Position numbers and translations under genes: made by a program | The notes under the pieces: model-generated | Seen by the model: the letters and a program-made list of their open reading frames with translations, nothing else | What the model was told of the DNA's origin: nothing | Databases searched by the model: none | DNA from: Actinomycetota bacterium | GTDB taxonomy: Bacteria > Actinomycetota > Actinomycetes > Nanopelagicales > Nanopelagicaceae | Length of the DNA: 8,866 nt | Assembly (NCBI GenBank): GCA_009699765.1 | Contig: WLNN01000048.1 | Coordinates: 1-8,866, forward strand | Reading direction: 5' to 3' | Shown: positions 1-6,603 of the stretch, piece after piece | Layout: each line of letters starts with the position of its first letter | How positions within the stretch are numbered: position 1 is the stretch's first letter

Positions 1-700
<700 letters not shown>

Positions 701-1387
701 CTACGGGTAGTACCTATTGACTAACCAATCGGAATTAGTGTCAGGTCGCTCATAGCGAAGACGGTCATGCAGACGCGAATATCGACCCTGCCAAAACTCG
801 ATACTTGTTGGTAGAACTCGGTAACCGCCCCAATGTGGAGGACACGGAACAACAGAGCCCTCAGGCCACTTCGCAGAAGCACCGGCGTATCGCTGTTCCA
901 ATTCTTCGCGAGTAGCAAGGGGAGCAGATTGAGCAGATGCCCAAGCGCCGATCTGTGATGACCAGGGACGTGAGGCAAAATATTCTTCAGATTCGGAACG
1001 CTCAATTTTTGCGGCAAATCCACTAATGGTGACTTGACGTTCCATCGCGTACCAAGGAAATAGAAGTGAGACTTGAGGATTTAATTCAATCCCTTGCGAC
1101 TTTCGAGAACTGTAATTTGTGAAGAATGTAAATCCGCCTTGCGAAATATCTTTAAGTAATACTGTTCGAGTTGAAATTGCCTCAGAGCCATCTGCAACTG
1201 TGCCAAGAGTTGAAAGCACCATTGCATTGGCTTCAACAATAAATTGATTATCAGCAGCCTCATGAAGCCACGTTGTAAATGCCGCAAATGGATCTGCGCC
1301 GAGATCGGTAATGCCAACTTCGCCGTAAGAACGTCGCATTGCCGAGATGGCCTGTCGGTTGGACTGCTCCGGAGTATCTGCGCTCAT
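701..1387 (-). CDS. pdxH: Pyridoxamine/pyridoxine 5'-phosphate oxidase
   Basis: FMN-dependent cytosolic oxidase that forms PLP from pyridoxamine or pyridoxine 5'-phosphate, the last step of B6 synthesis and salvage. With the start at 1385-1387 the protein is 228 residues, close to the usual 210-230. Motifs in order: MRRSYGEVG (17-25, the classic PdxH N-terminus), EANAMVLST (52-60), RTVLLKD (74-80) and FTFFTNYSSRKS (86-97) of the FMN site, ERQV (116-119), RPWSSQIGAWASAQS (139-153), EFWQG (197-201), RLHDR (205-209) that binds substrate phosphate/PLP, and a C-terminal W-x-x-x-R ending in YYP. The frame stays open up to an ATG at 1483, but the extra 32 residues look unlike PdxH and would use most of the divergent promoter region, so I prefer 1387. 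An ATG at 1339 (before RRSYGEV) is a shorter alternative. Neither has a strong Shine-Dalgarno. The gene is divergent from citrate synthase and lies upstream of serC. Confidence 0.94.
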   Translation of the reverse strand: MSADTPEQSNRQAISAMRRSYGEVGITDLGADPFAAFTTWLHEAADNQFIVEANAMVLSTLGTVADGSEAISTRTVLLKDISQGGFTFFTNYSSRKSQGIELNPQVSLLFPWYAMERQVTISGFAAKIERSESEEYFASRPWSSQIGAWASAQSAPLATREELEQRYAGASAKWPEGSVVPCPPHWGGYRVLPTSIEFWQGRYSRLHDRLRYERPDTNSDWLVNRYYP

Positions 1388-1493
1388 AGGTGTATCGAAC
1401 CTCACTTTCGCAATGAGTGCATCTCCGCAGCTTTTGGTCGCCAGGACCCCCAAGAGAGGTGCAGAATTAGCCTCAGAATTCACCGAAAAGAAC

Positions 1494-1527
1494 TCGAAGT
1501 TGGCAGGTTAGTTGCCACTAATTTCGA
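1494..1527. repeat. Nested inverted repeat upstream of citrate synthase
   Basis: TCGAA (1494-1498) matches TTCGA (1523-1527), and within it TGGCA (1501-1505) matches TGCCA (1513-1517). A competing inner hairpin, TTAGT (1508-1512) with ACTAA (1517-1521) and a 4-base loop, shares bases with the TGGCA/TGCCA arm, so the two are mutually exclusive. The element ends immediately before the Shine-Dalgarno of the citrate synthase gene. It could be an operator or a 5' UTR structure. The arms are short, so chance is possible. Confidence 0.4.
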
Positions 1528-1535
1528 AAAGGGGA
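1528..1535 (+). promoter_or_regulatory. Shine-Dalgarno of citrate synthase
   Basis: A purine run containing AAAGGGGAG lies just upstream, with 7 bases (CAGACAA) between the final G and the ATG at 1543. It supports that start over any internal one. Confidence 0.75.
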
Positions 1536-1542
1536 GCAGACA

Positions 1543-2658
1543 ATGTCAGATGATTTCAAGCCAGGCCTAGAAGGCGTGATCGCTTTTGAATCAGAGATTG
1601 CAGAACCAGATAAAGAAGGTAGCGCTCTTCGTTACCGCGGTGTAGATATTGAAGATCTCGTCGGTCGCGTTTCATTTGGAAACGTCTGGGGCTTACTTGT
1701 AGATGATGTTTTTAATCCAGGTCTTCCTAATGCAGAGCCATTCCCGCTTCCTGTTCACTCAGGTGATGTGCGCGTAGATGTGCAATCTGCTATCGCAATG
1801 CTTGCACCAGCATGGGGTTTTAAGCCACTTCTAGATATTGATGATGCTGAAGCACGCAGTAACCTCGCTCGCACATCTGTCATGGTTCTTTCATACCTTG
1901 CACAGGCTGCTCGTGGAATCGTTGCACCAGCAGTTCCAGAATCAGAGATTGATAAGGCGCACACTGTTGTAGAGCGAATGATGATTCGTTGGCGTGGAGA
2001 GCCTGATCCATTACACGTTCGCGCAATCGATGCTTACTTTGTATCAGCTGCAGAACATGGAATGAATGCATCAACATTTACCGCACGCGTTATTGCATCA
2101 ACTGGTGCAGATGTTGCAGCAGCGCTATCAGGTGCAATTGGCGCTATGTCTGGCCCACTTCACGGTGGCGCACCTGCACGAGTTCTCTCGATGATTGAAG
2201 ATGTTGAGAAGGTCGGAAATGCTGAGACTTACGTCAAGGGGCTACTTGATCGCAAAGAGCGTTTGATGGGCTTCGGTCACCGCGTTTATCGCGCAGAAGA
2301 TCCACGCGCTCGCACATTGCGTCGCACTGCAAAAGAACTTAATGCACCTCGTTATGCAGTTGCTGAGGCACTTGAACAAGCAGCGCTTAAGGAACTTCGT
2401 GAGCGCCAACCAGATCGCGTACTTGAAACCAACGTTGAGTTCTGGGCAGCAATTATTTTGGACTTCGCAGAAGTTCCAGCTCCGCTCTTTACATCAATGT
2501 TTACAGCTGCTCGTACCGCTGGTTGGTCTGCACATATTCTTGAGCAAAAGCGCACTGGTCGTTTGATCCGTCCTTCTGCTCGCTATGTTGGCAAGGCGCC
2601 TCGCAAGCCAGAAGATGTTGCTGGCTGGGATGCTTCAGTAGAACAATTACACAAGTAG
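1543..2658 (+). CDS. citA: Citrate synthase, actinobacterial CitA / citrate synthase 2 type
   Basis: Cytosolic enzyme that condenses oxaloacetate and acetyl-CoA to citrate and CoA at the entry of the TCA cycle. The protein has 371 residues, near the usual length of the actinobacterial CitA group. Visible motifs are GVIAFESEIAEPDKEG (11-26) and LRYRGVDIEDL (29-39) of the small N-terminal part, EHGMN (171-175), SGPLHGGAPARVL (203-215) with the catalytic His207, MGFGHRVYR (242-250) with the oxaloacetate-binding His246, ETNVEFW (295-301), and TAARTAGWSAHILEQKR (321-337). The residue matching the catalytic Asp of the NVDF motif in E. coli or pig citrate synthase is Glu299 here. From memory, this NVEF form is usual in the CitA subgroup, so it is probably a family trait and not a defect. 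2-methylcitrate synthase activity cannot be excluded from sequence. The gene is divergent from pdxH, and no strong terminator follows it. Confidence 0.92.
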   Translation: MSDDFKPGLEGVIAFESEIAEPDKEGSALRYRGVDIEDLVGRVSFGNVWGLLVDDVFNPGLPNAEPFPLPVHSGDVRVDVQSAIAMLAPAWGFKPLLDIDDAEARSNLARTSVMVLSYLAQAARGIVAPAVPESEIDKAHTVVERMMIRWRGEPDPLHVRAIDAYFVSAAEHGMNASTFTARVIASTGADVAAALSGAIGAMSGPLHGGAPARVLSMIEDVEKVGNAETYVKGLLDRKERLMGFGHRVYRAEDPRARTLRRTAKELNAPRYAVAEALEQAALKELRERQPDRVLETNVEFWAAIILDFAEVPAPLFTSMFTAARTAGWSAHILEQKRTGRLIRPSARYVGKAPRKPEDVAGWDASVEQLHK

Positions 2659-2727
2659 TTCTTCAGTTCTTCTTCATATTCTGAAAAGTTATAACAATTC
2701 GATAACTATGCGGTTTATAAGCACTAT

Positions 2728-2742
2728 TTGAGCATTGCTAAA
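2728..2742. promoter_or_regulatory. Candidate operator, imperfect inverted repeat
   Basis: The sequence reads TT-g-AGC-ATT-GCT-a-AA, with five of six arm positions matching across a 3-base centre. It touches the candidate -35 of the malE promoter. Maltose operons in Gram-positive bacteria are often controlled by LacI-family repressors, which bind such short dyads, but this site does not match a consensus I can name and no regulator gene lies in the window. Confidence 0.25.
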
Positions 2743-2771
2743 TTGACCCATCAGCCTCTACTGAGTTGAAT
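2743..2771 (+). promoter_or_regulatory. Candidate sigma-70-type promoter of the malE operon
   Basis: TTGACC (2743-2748; 5 of 6 to TTGACA) and TTGAAT (2766-2771; 4 of 6 to TATAAT) are separated by exactly 17 bases. Transcription would start near 2778-2781, giving a leader of about 50 bases that begins at the first hairpin. The -10 is weak, so the call is tentative. Confidence 0.4.
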
Positions 2772-2780
2772 AGCCCTACT

Positions 2781-2808
2781 AGAGTCGGTCTCACCTTGGG
2801 ACGACTCT
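2781..2808 (+). promoter_or_regulatory. Leader hairpin 1 upstream of malE
   Basis: AGAGTCG (2781-2787) is the perfect reverse complement of CGACTCT (2802-2808), with a 14-base loop. TC/GA (2791-2792 with 2800-2801) could add an inner pair. If the proposed promoter is right, this hairpin sits at the very 5' end of the mRNA, a position known in other bacteria to protect transcripts from 5'-end decay. No U-run follows, so it is not a terminator. It may instead be an operator dyad. Confidence 0.5.
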
Positions 2809-2811
2809 GTA

Positions 2812-2826
2812 ATTCCTTGGAGGAAT
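2812..2826 (+). promoter_or_regulatory. Hairpin enclosing the malE Shine-Dalgarno
   Basis: ATTCCT (2812-2817) and AGGAAT (2821-2826) form a perfect 6-bp stem around the loop TGG. The Shine-Dalgarno GGAGG (2819-2823) lies in the loop and right arm, 5 bases before the ATG at 2829. Folding would partly hide the ribosome site. The stem is AU-rich and short, so it may be only a marginal brake or a thermally labile structure. The strong Shine-Dalgarno fixes the malE start. Confidence 0.5.
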
Positions 2827-2828
2827 AT

Positions 2829-4076
2829 ATGAAAAAGCGTTTAAGCGTAGTTAGCTTCGCTGCTGCTGCCGCTGTTGCACTTGCAGGTTTCGCTGCAGTG
2901 CCAGCACATGCTGCAGGTGGCGAAATTGTAATTTGGGCAGACGGACAACGTGGCCCAAACCTTCAGAAGTTGATGTCACAGAAGAATGACTGGGTTGCCG
3001 GTTATTCATTCAAGATCGTTTCATACTCTAGCTTTGATGCACTCAAGGCAGCATTTGATAATGCAACAGAGAAGTCTGGTCCAGACATCATTCTTGCTGC
3101 TAATGACTGGGTTCCAACAGCTGCAAAGGCTGGAAAGCTTGCACCTGTAACTCTTACTCCTAAAGTCAAGGAGCAGTTCACAGCAGGACAACTCTTCGAC
3201 CTTTCATACAAGGGCAAGCTCTACGGTCTTCCAGTTGACGTTAACAACGTTGGAATGATCTACAACGCGAAGCTCGTAAAGTCAGCACCAAAGTCATTCG
3301 GTGACATGGTTGATTACTACCTTGCAAACAAGGCATCACTCAAGGCTGGCCTCTGCGTTGCAGGCGGCGGAATGTCATGGGGAGCTCTCGGAGTTTCAAC
3401 AGCTCTCGGTGCATATCCTTACAAGATCAAGGATGACGGAAGCGTCGATTCAGCAGATCCAATGAACGCAACAACTGTTGCAGCAAACGTTTCTAAGTAC
3501 CTTCTTACATCTGATGGAAAGAGCAATGGCTTCTTCCCAGCAACAGATACAGGTTGCAAAGATAACTTCATCGCTGGCAAGGTTCCATTTGCAATCATTG
3601 GTAACTGGGAGTGGAAAGATTACCTAGCAAAGGGATTCGCAATGAATCTCTCACCAGTTCCTGGTACAGCTTCAGGTACTTACGCACCATCATTCGGTTC
3701 AGTTTCAGGCGCACTTCTTACAACTTATGCTGCAAAGCATGGAGTTGAAGCAGGCGCAAAGACTGCACTATTCAACATCTTCGGATCACGTACAGGTGCA
3801 CGTATGTACCAGAAGATTGAAGGACGTCCAGCAGCATCTAAGGATGGCGCTTCATTCTCACCAACAGCTGGTCAGAAGGGATTCGCAAAGGTTGCGGGAA
3901 TCACAAGCCTCCCACAGATCGGTGCAATCCTTAATGGCGATAAGACAAGCTACTGGGATGCACTTCCATCATTCTGGACAGCAGTTCTTGTTGATGGAAA
4001 AGCACCAGCAACTGAGGCTGCAAAGCTAGCTGCAATTTACAAGGCTAACCTTGCAAAGGGCATCAGCGACCTCTAA
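2829..4076 (+). CDS. malE: Maltose/maltodextrin-type ABC transporter substrate-binding protein
   Basis: Extracellular binding protein (415 residues) that would capture malto-oligosaccharides and deliver them to MalFG. Residues 1-28 are a Sec signal peptide: MKKR, a hydrophobic Ala/Val-rich core, then a likely cut after AHA (about 28). The mature part has the SBP type 1 pattern of the MalE family: GEIVIWADGQRG (31-42), GPDIILAANDWV (84-95), LSYKGKLYGLPVDVNNVGMI (125-144), FAIIGNWEW (254-262) and SYWDALPSFWTAV (374-386). No cysteine follows the signal peptide, so there is no lipobox, which is unusual for a monoderm binding protein. The only cysteines, Cys176 and Cys243, could form a disulphide. 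The frame is open upstream to 2766, but the strong Shine-Dalgarno and the signal peptide favour 2829. Lysine is coded almost always by AAG (about 5 AAA to more than 30 AAG by eye), unlike malF, which hints at high expression. Sugar specificity is inferred from neighbours. Confidence 0.92.
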   Translation: MKKRLSVVSFAAAAAVALAGFAAVPAHAAGGEIVIWADGQRGPNLQKLMSQKNDWVAGYSFKIVSYSSFDALKAAFDNATEKSGPDIILAANDWVPTAAKAGKLAPVTLTPKVKEQFTAGQLFDLSYKGKLYGLPVDVNNVGMIYNAKLVKSAPKSFGDMVDYYLANKASLKAGLCVAGGGMSWGALGVSTALGAYPYKIKDDGSVDSADPMNATTVAANVSKYLLTSDGKSNGFFPATDTGCKDNFIAGKVPFAIIGNWEWKDYLAKGFAMNLSPVPGTASGTYAPSFGSVSGALLTTYAAKHGVEAGAKTALFNIFGSRTGARMYQKIEGRPAASKDGASFSPTAGQKGFAKVAGITSLPQIGAILNGDKTSYWDALPSFWTAVLVDGKAPATEAAKLAAIYKANLAKGISDL

Positions 4077-4136
4077 GAAGTAAGTCAAGTTACAAGACAG
4101 GTGGGTGAGTTCTCACCCACCTGTCTTGTTTACTTC
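4077..4136 (+). terminator. Strong hairpin between malE and malF
   Basis: Bases 4092-4109 and 4112-4129 form a perfect 18-bp inverted repeat with only TT between them, so the real loop is GTTC closing 17 pairs. An outer pair, GAAGTAA (4077-4083) with TTACTTC (4130-4136), extends it with an 8-base bulge on the left. It starts directly after the malE stop and ends 22 bases before the malF ATG. Only a short imperfect U-run (TTGTTTACTT) follows, so it is probably a partial terminator and/or a 3' stabiliser of malE mRNA that lowers malFG relative to malE. In E. coli a REP structure between malE and malF has that role. Confidence 0.85.
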
Positions 4137-4145
4137 TACAAGATT

Positions 4146-4150
4146 GGGGA
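4146..4150 (+). promoter_or_regulatory. Shine-Dalgarno of malF
   Basis: GGGGA lies 8 bases before the ATG at 4159 and outside the preceding hairpin. It selects 4159 over the upstream in-frame GTG at 4105, which lies inside the hairpin stem and has no ribosome site. Confidence 0.7.
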
Positions 4151-4158
4151 AAACGCGA

Positions 4159-5706
4159 ATGTTGGTTTCGGTTTTTAGAGGGAAATTTGCACTTGTACTA
4201 AAGTTAATTTTTCTCGCCGCAACTTCTGCGATTCTTGGGTTATTAGCTCAGCACGCACTCGCACAAGGCGAATTTGCAATCGCCATATTCTTAATTTTCG
4301 CAATTCTTTCGATAAATTTTGTTTATCTAACAAGCAAATCAATACCGCTTAAATTCTTCTTACCAGGACTTCTCTTTCTTCTCGCTTTTGTAGTTGGACC
4401 GATTCTCTACACCTTAGCGATGTCTGGCTTCCAATATCAGACAGGCAATATCCTCTCCAAGCCTGAAGCTATCGAACAATTAATCAAGACAGGTGTGGCG
4501 CAAGATCCAGACCAAACAATTTTTGATGTAACGATCGGCAAGAACAAAGCCGGCGAGATATCAATTCTTTATTTAAATACAACCACCAATGTATATGCGA
4601 TTTCAACGGAAAAAACGCGCACAATTGAGCCTGCTTCCGGCGTGAAGATGAATGATTTCGATGTTCCCTCTAGCTCACCAAACTTTACTGCCTTAACGAC
4701 TGATGAACTTGGTTCGCTGGATGCATCAATCCCAAAACTTAAGTTCTTCTACGATGGCGAGTACTACCTAGGGCTTGAGGGATTTCAAGCCGCATCCCTT
4801 TACAAGCAAGCGATTAGATATGACGAAGCGAAAGATCAGTTCGTCGACCTCGCTACTGGTGACATCTACAAGGACAATGGGCGCGGTAATTTTGCCAACG
4901 TAAATAATAAGGAACAATTTCTGGGCAGCGTGGGCTGGCGAGCACCAATCTGGTTCGAGCATTACACCAAACTCTTTACCGAAAAACGACTTCGTGCTCC
5001 ATTTATTAGCGTCTTCCTCTGGACCATCTCTTTTGCTGGCCTGAGCGTTCTTACTACCTTCGCACTTGGTCTCCTCTTAGCGCTTGCGTTAAACAAGGCT
5101 ATTCGTGGCCGCAGAATTTATAGATCAATTTTGATTCTGCCTTATGCGATGCCAAGCGTTATGAGTATTTTGATTTGGGGCGGAATGTTTGACACCGAAT
5201 TCGGTGCCATCAACAATTTATTGGGGACACACATTGCCTGGTTCCAAAATGCCGCCTTTGCGCGCGCCGCGGTTATCTTGGTCAATTTATGGCTCGGATT
5301 CCCGTACTTCTATCTCGTTGCCAGCGGCGCACTTCAAGCAATTCCATCAGAACTTTCTGAGGCCGCTGCAATTGATGGTGCGTCACCGCGACAAATCTTT
5401 AACAAAATTACTTTGCCTTTGTTGTTAAAAATTCTTTCACCCCTTCTTATTGCCAGCTTTGCCTATAACTTTAACAACTTCAATCTCATCTACCTGCTCA
5501 CGGGAGGGGGTCCAATTGCTCAATTGGATGGAGATATTGCTGGTGGAACAGATATCTTAATCAGCTACACATACAAGATTGCCTTCAATGAAGGCAACTC
5601 TGATTTAGGTCTAGCAAGTGCAATTTCAGTGATTATCTTCCTTCTAGTTGCATCAATTTCGCTCTACGGACTCAAGAAATCTAAAGTATTGGAAGACTTC
5701 GCATGA
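4159..5706 (+). CDS. malF: Maltose-type ABC transporter permease, MalF family
   Basis: Inner-membrane permease half of the sugar importer, working with MalG, a MalE-like binding protein and an ATPase. The 515-residue product is about the length of E. coli MalF (514). Predicted segments: three N-terminal helices (about 10-32, 38-58, 66-90), a large extracytoplasmic domain (about 91-280), then five helices (about 283-312, 321-342, 366-390, 424-446, 485-504). The cytoplasmic EAA loop EAAAIDGASPRQIFNKITLP (401-420) has the full E-A-A-x3-G-x9-I-x-L-P pattern that docks to the ATPase. The large domain sits where MalF has its P2 loop, which in E. coli touches MalE; many Gram-positive MalF-like permeases are shorter. 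The last codon overlaps malG by 4 bases (ATGA). AAA and AAG are used about equally, unlike malE. Maltose specificity is inferred from family and the amylase neighbour. Confidence 0.92.
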   Translation: MLVSVFRGKFALVLKLIFLAATSAILGLLAQHALAQGEFAIAIFLIFAILSINFVYLTSKSIPLKFFLPGLLFLLAFVVGPILYTLAMSGFQYQTGNILSKPEAIEQLIKTGVAQDPDQTIFDVTIGKNKAGEISILYLNTTTNVYAISTEKTRTIEPASGVKMNDFDVPSSSPNFTALTTDELGSLDASIPKLKFFYDGEYYLGLEGFQAASLYKQAIRYDEAKDQFVDLATGDIYKDNGRGNFANVNNKEQFLGSVGWRAPIWFEHYTKLFTEKRLRAPFISVFLWTISFAGLSVLTTFALGLLLALALNKAIRGRRIYRSILILPYAMPSVMSILIWGGMFDTEFGAINNLLGTHIAWFQNAAFARAAVILVNLWLGFPYFYLVASGALQAIPSELSEAAAIDGASPRQIFNKITLPLLLKILSPLLIASFAYNFNNFNLIYLLTGGGPIAQLDGDIAGGTDILISYTYKIAFNEGNSDLGLASAISVIIFLLVASISLYGLKKSKVLEDFA

Positions 5707-6554
5707 AAAAATGGTTAAGAAATAATCTATGGCGCCACGCTTTAGCAATCTCTGTTGCGCTCTTTAGTCTCTTCCCACTTTATCTAGTTGTTATTTCATC
5801 ATTTAATCCAACTGGAAGCCTCAATCTCACATCGTTTATTCCACGAGAGATTTCATTTGCAAACTACACACTTCTCTTCCATGATCCTCGAATTCCGTAT
5901 TTAACATGGATGAAGAACTCACTCATTATTGCAGGAGCCGTTGCCGTGCTCTCAGTTGTAATTGGAGCGGCATCAGCATTCGCCTTTAGCCGTCTTCGCT
6001 TTAAAGGCAAGGTATCTGGACTCAAGCTTCTTCTCTTGGTGCAGATGTTTCCTGCGATTCTCGCTATCTCTGCCGTCTATGTAATTATGGAGCGAGTTCA
6101 GACTTTTGCTCCTGGAATTGGACTTGGAAGCAAGCCGGGTCTATTGCTCGTTTATCTTGGCGGAGCAATGGGAGTAAATATCTGGCTTCTTAAGGGCTTC
6201 GTAGACACTATTCCTGCAGAACTTGATGAGGCAGCAAAAGTTGATGGTGCAAGCCCAATGCAGATTTACTGGTTAATTTTTATTCCGCTCGCAACACCTG
6301 TTCTTTCGGTTGTAATGTTGCTTAGCTTTATTGGAACATTTAATGAGTTTATTCTTGCGCGACTCTTCTTAGTTGATATGCCCGATCGCACTATCGCGGT
6401 GGGACTCCAATCCTTTATCGGTGGTCAGTATGCAGCTAACTGGGGACCATTCGCGGCAGGATCGATCATTGCATCTGTACCGATTGTGGCTATCTTCCTT
6501 TCGCTTCAGAAGTACATTGTTAACGGCTTAACTGCCGGCTCTGTAAAGGGCTAA
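5703..6554 (+). CDS. malG: Maltose-type ABC transporter permease, MalG family
   Basis: Second membrane subunit of the importer, 283 residues, a typical length for MalG-like permeases. A cytoplasmic N-terminus (MKKWLRNNLWRH) leads into a first helix (about 13-33). An extracytoplasmic stretch with FIPREISFANYTLLF (45-59) follows, then five more helices (about 72-97, 105-130, 145-165, 196-218, 248-268). The EAA loop begins at Glu176 (EAAKVDGASPMQIYW) and ends IFIP at 192-195, matching the ATPase-docking motif. The ATG overlaps the malF TGA as ATGA, and GGAAG (5691-5695) lies 7 bases upstream, so translation is coupled to malF. No ATPase gene follows; the energy subunit must come from elsewhere, as with shared MsmK-type ATPases in Gram-positive bacteria. 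Confidence 0.94.
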   Translation: MKKWLRNNLWRHALAISVALFSLFPLYLVVISSFNPTGSLNLTSFIPREISFANYTLLFHDPRIPYLTWMKNSLIIAGAVAVLSVVIGAASAFAFSRLRFKGKVSGLKLLLLVQMFPAILAISAVYVIMERVQTFAPGIGLGSKPGLLLVYLGGAMGVNIWLLKGFVDTIPAELDEAAKVDGASPMQIYWLIFIPLATPVLSVVMLLSFIGTFNEFILARLFLVDMPDRTIAVGLQSFIGGQYAANWGPFAAGSIIASVPIVAIFLSLQKYIVNGLTAGSVKG

Positions 6555-6555
6555 G

Positions 6556-6603
6556 ATGAAATTTCTTGCACCCGTATACCGCGCAAGCCGGGCTGCTAAA
6601 TGA
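6556..6603 (+). CDS. Possible 15-residue leader ORF between malG and amylase
   Basis: ATG at 6556 opens a 15-codon frame (MKFLAPVYRASRAAK) that ends at TGA 6601-6603. AAAGGG (6545-6550) lies 5 bases upstream as a plausible Shine-Dalgarno, formed from the last codons of malG. Its stop overlaps the amylase start as ATGA. The amylase ATG itself has no Shine-Dalgarno, so this small ORF may carry ribosomes from malG to the amylase. I recognise no homologue and an ORF this short can arise by chance. Confidence 0.3.
   Translation: MKFLAPVYRASRAAK

Larger units (their letters stand above)
1388..1542. promoter_or_regulatory. Divergent pdxH / citrate synthase intergenic region
   Basis: This 155-base gap must hold the promoters for leftward pdxH-serC and rightward citrate synthase, because the two genes are read away from each other. 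I could not pick out a convincing -35/-10 pair in either direction. The readable elements are the nested inverted repeat at 1494-1527 and the Shine-Dalgarno of the citrate synthase gene; both are listed separately. Confidence 0.6.
2659..2828 (+). promoter_or_regulatory. malE upstream region
   Basis: This 170-base gap between citrate synthase and the sugar-transport operon has an AT-rich first half with GTTATAAC (2688-2695), an ATAAC copy at 2702-2706 that forms an inverted repeat with GTTAT at 2688-2692, and a second TTATAA (2715-2720). A candidate operator, a promoter and two leader hairpins follow and are listed separately. There is no GC-rich hairpin plus U-run to end the citrate synthase transcript; the best is a 5-bp TTCAG/CTGAA pair (2662-2666 with 2681-2685), which is too weak. 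Read-through into malE is therefore possible. Confidence 0.6.

Noticed and set aside
1388..1483. Longer PdxH starting at 1483.
   Set aside because: The added 32 residues do not resemble PdxH and would overlap most of the divergent control region.
2662..2685. Terminator after citrate synthase.
   Set aside because: Only 5 bp of stem, a 14-base loop and no U-run.
2794..2820. A pseudoknot in the malE leader pairing the two CCTTGG copies.
   Set aside because: CCTTGG is not self-complementary; the two central TT pairs mismatch, so the copies are direct repeats that cannot pair well.
2766..2828. Earlier malE start (TTG 2766) giving 21 extra residues.
   Set aside because: It falls in the candidate -10 and leader hairpins. 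The signal peptide begins naturally at MKKR, with GGAGG 5 bases before.
4105..4158. Earlier malF start at GTG 4105 giving an 18-residue extension.
   Set aside because: The GTG lies inside the perfect hairpin stem, lacks a Shine-Dalgarno, and the extension is polar and unlike a MalF N-terminus. ATG 4159 has GGGGA at good spacing.
6577..6596. Hairpin around AGCC-G-GGCT before the amylase.
   Set aside because: The arms are separated by one base, which leaves no room for a loop unless inner pairs open, so the remaining stem is negligible.
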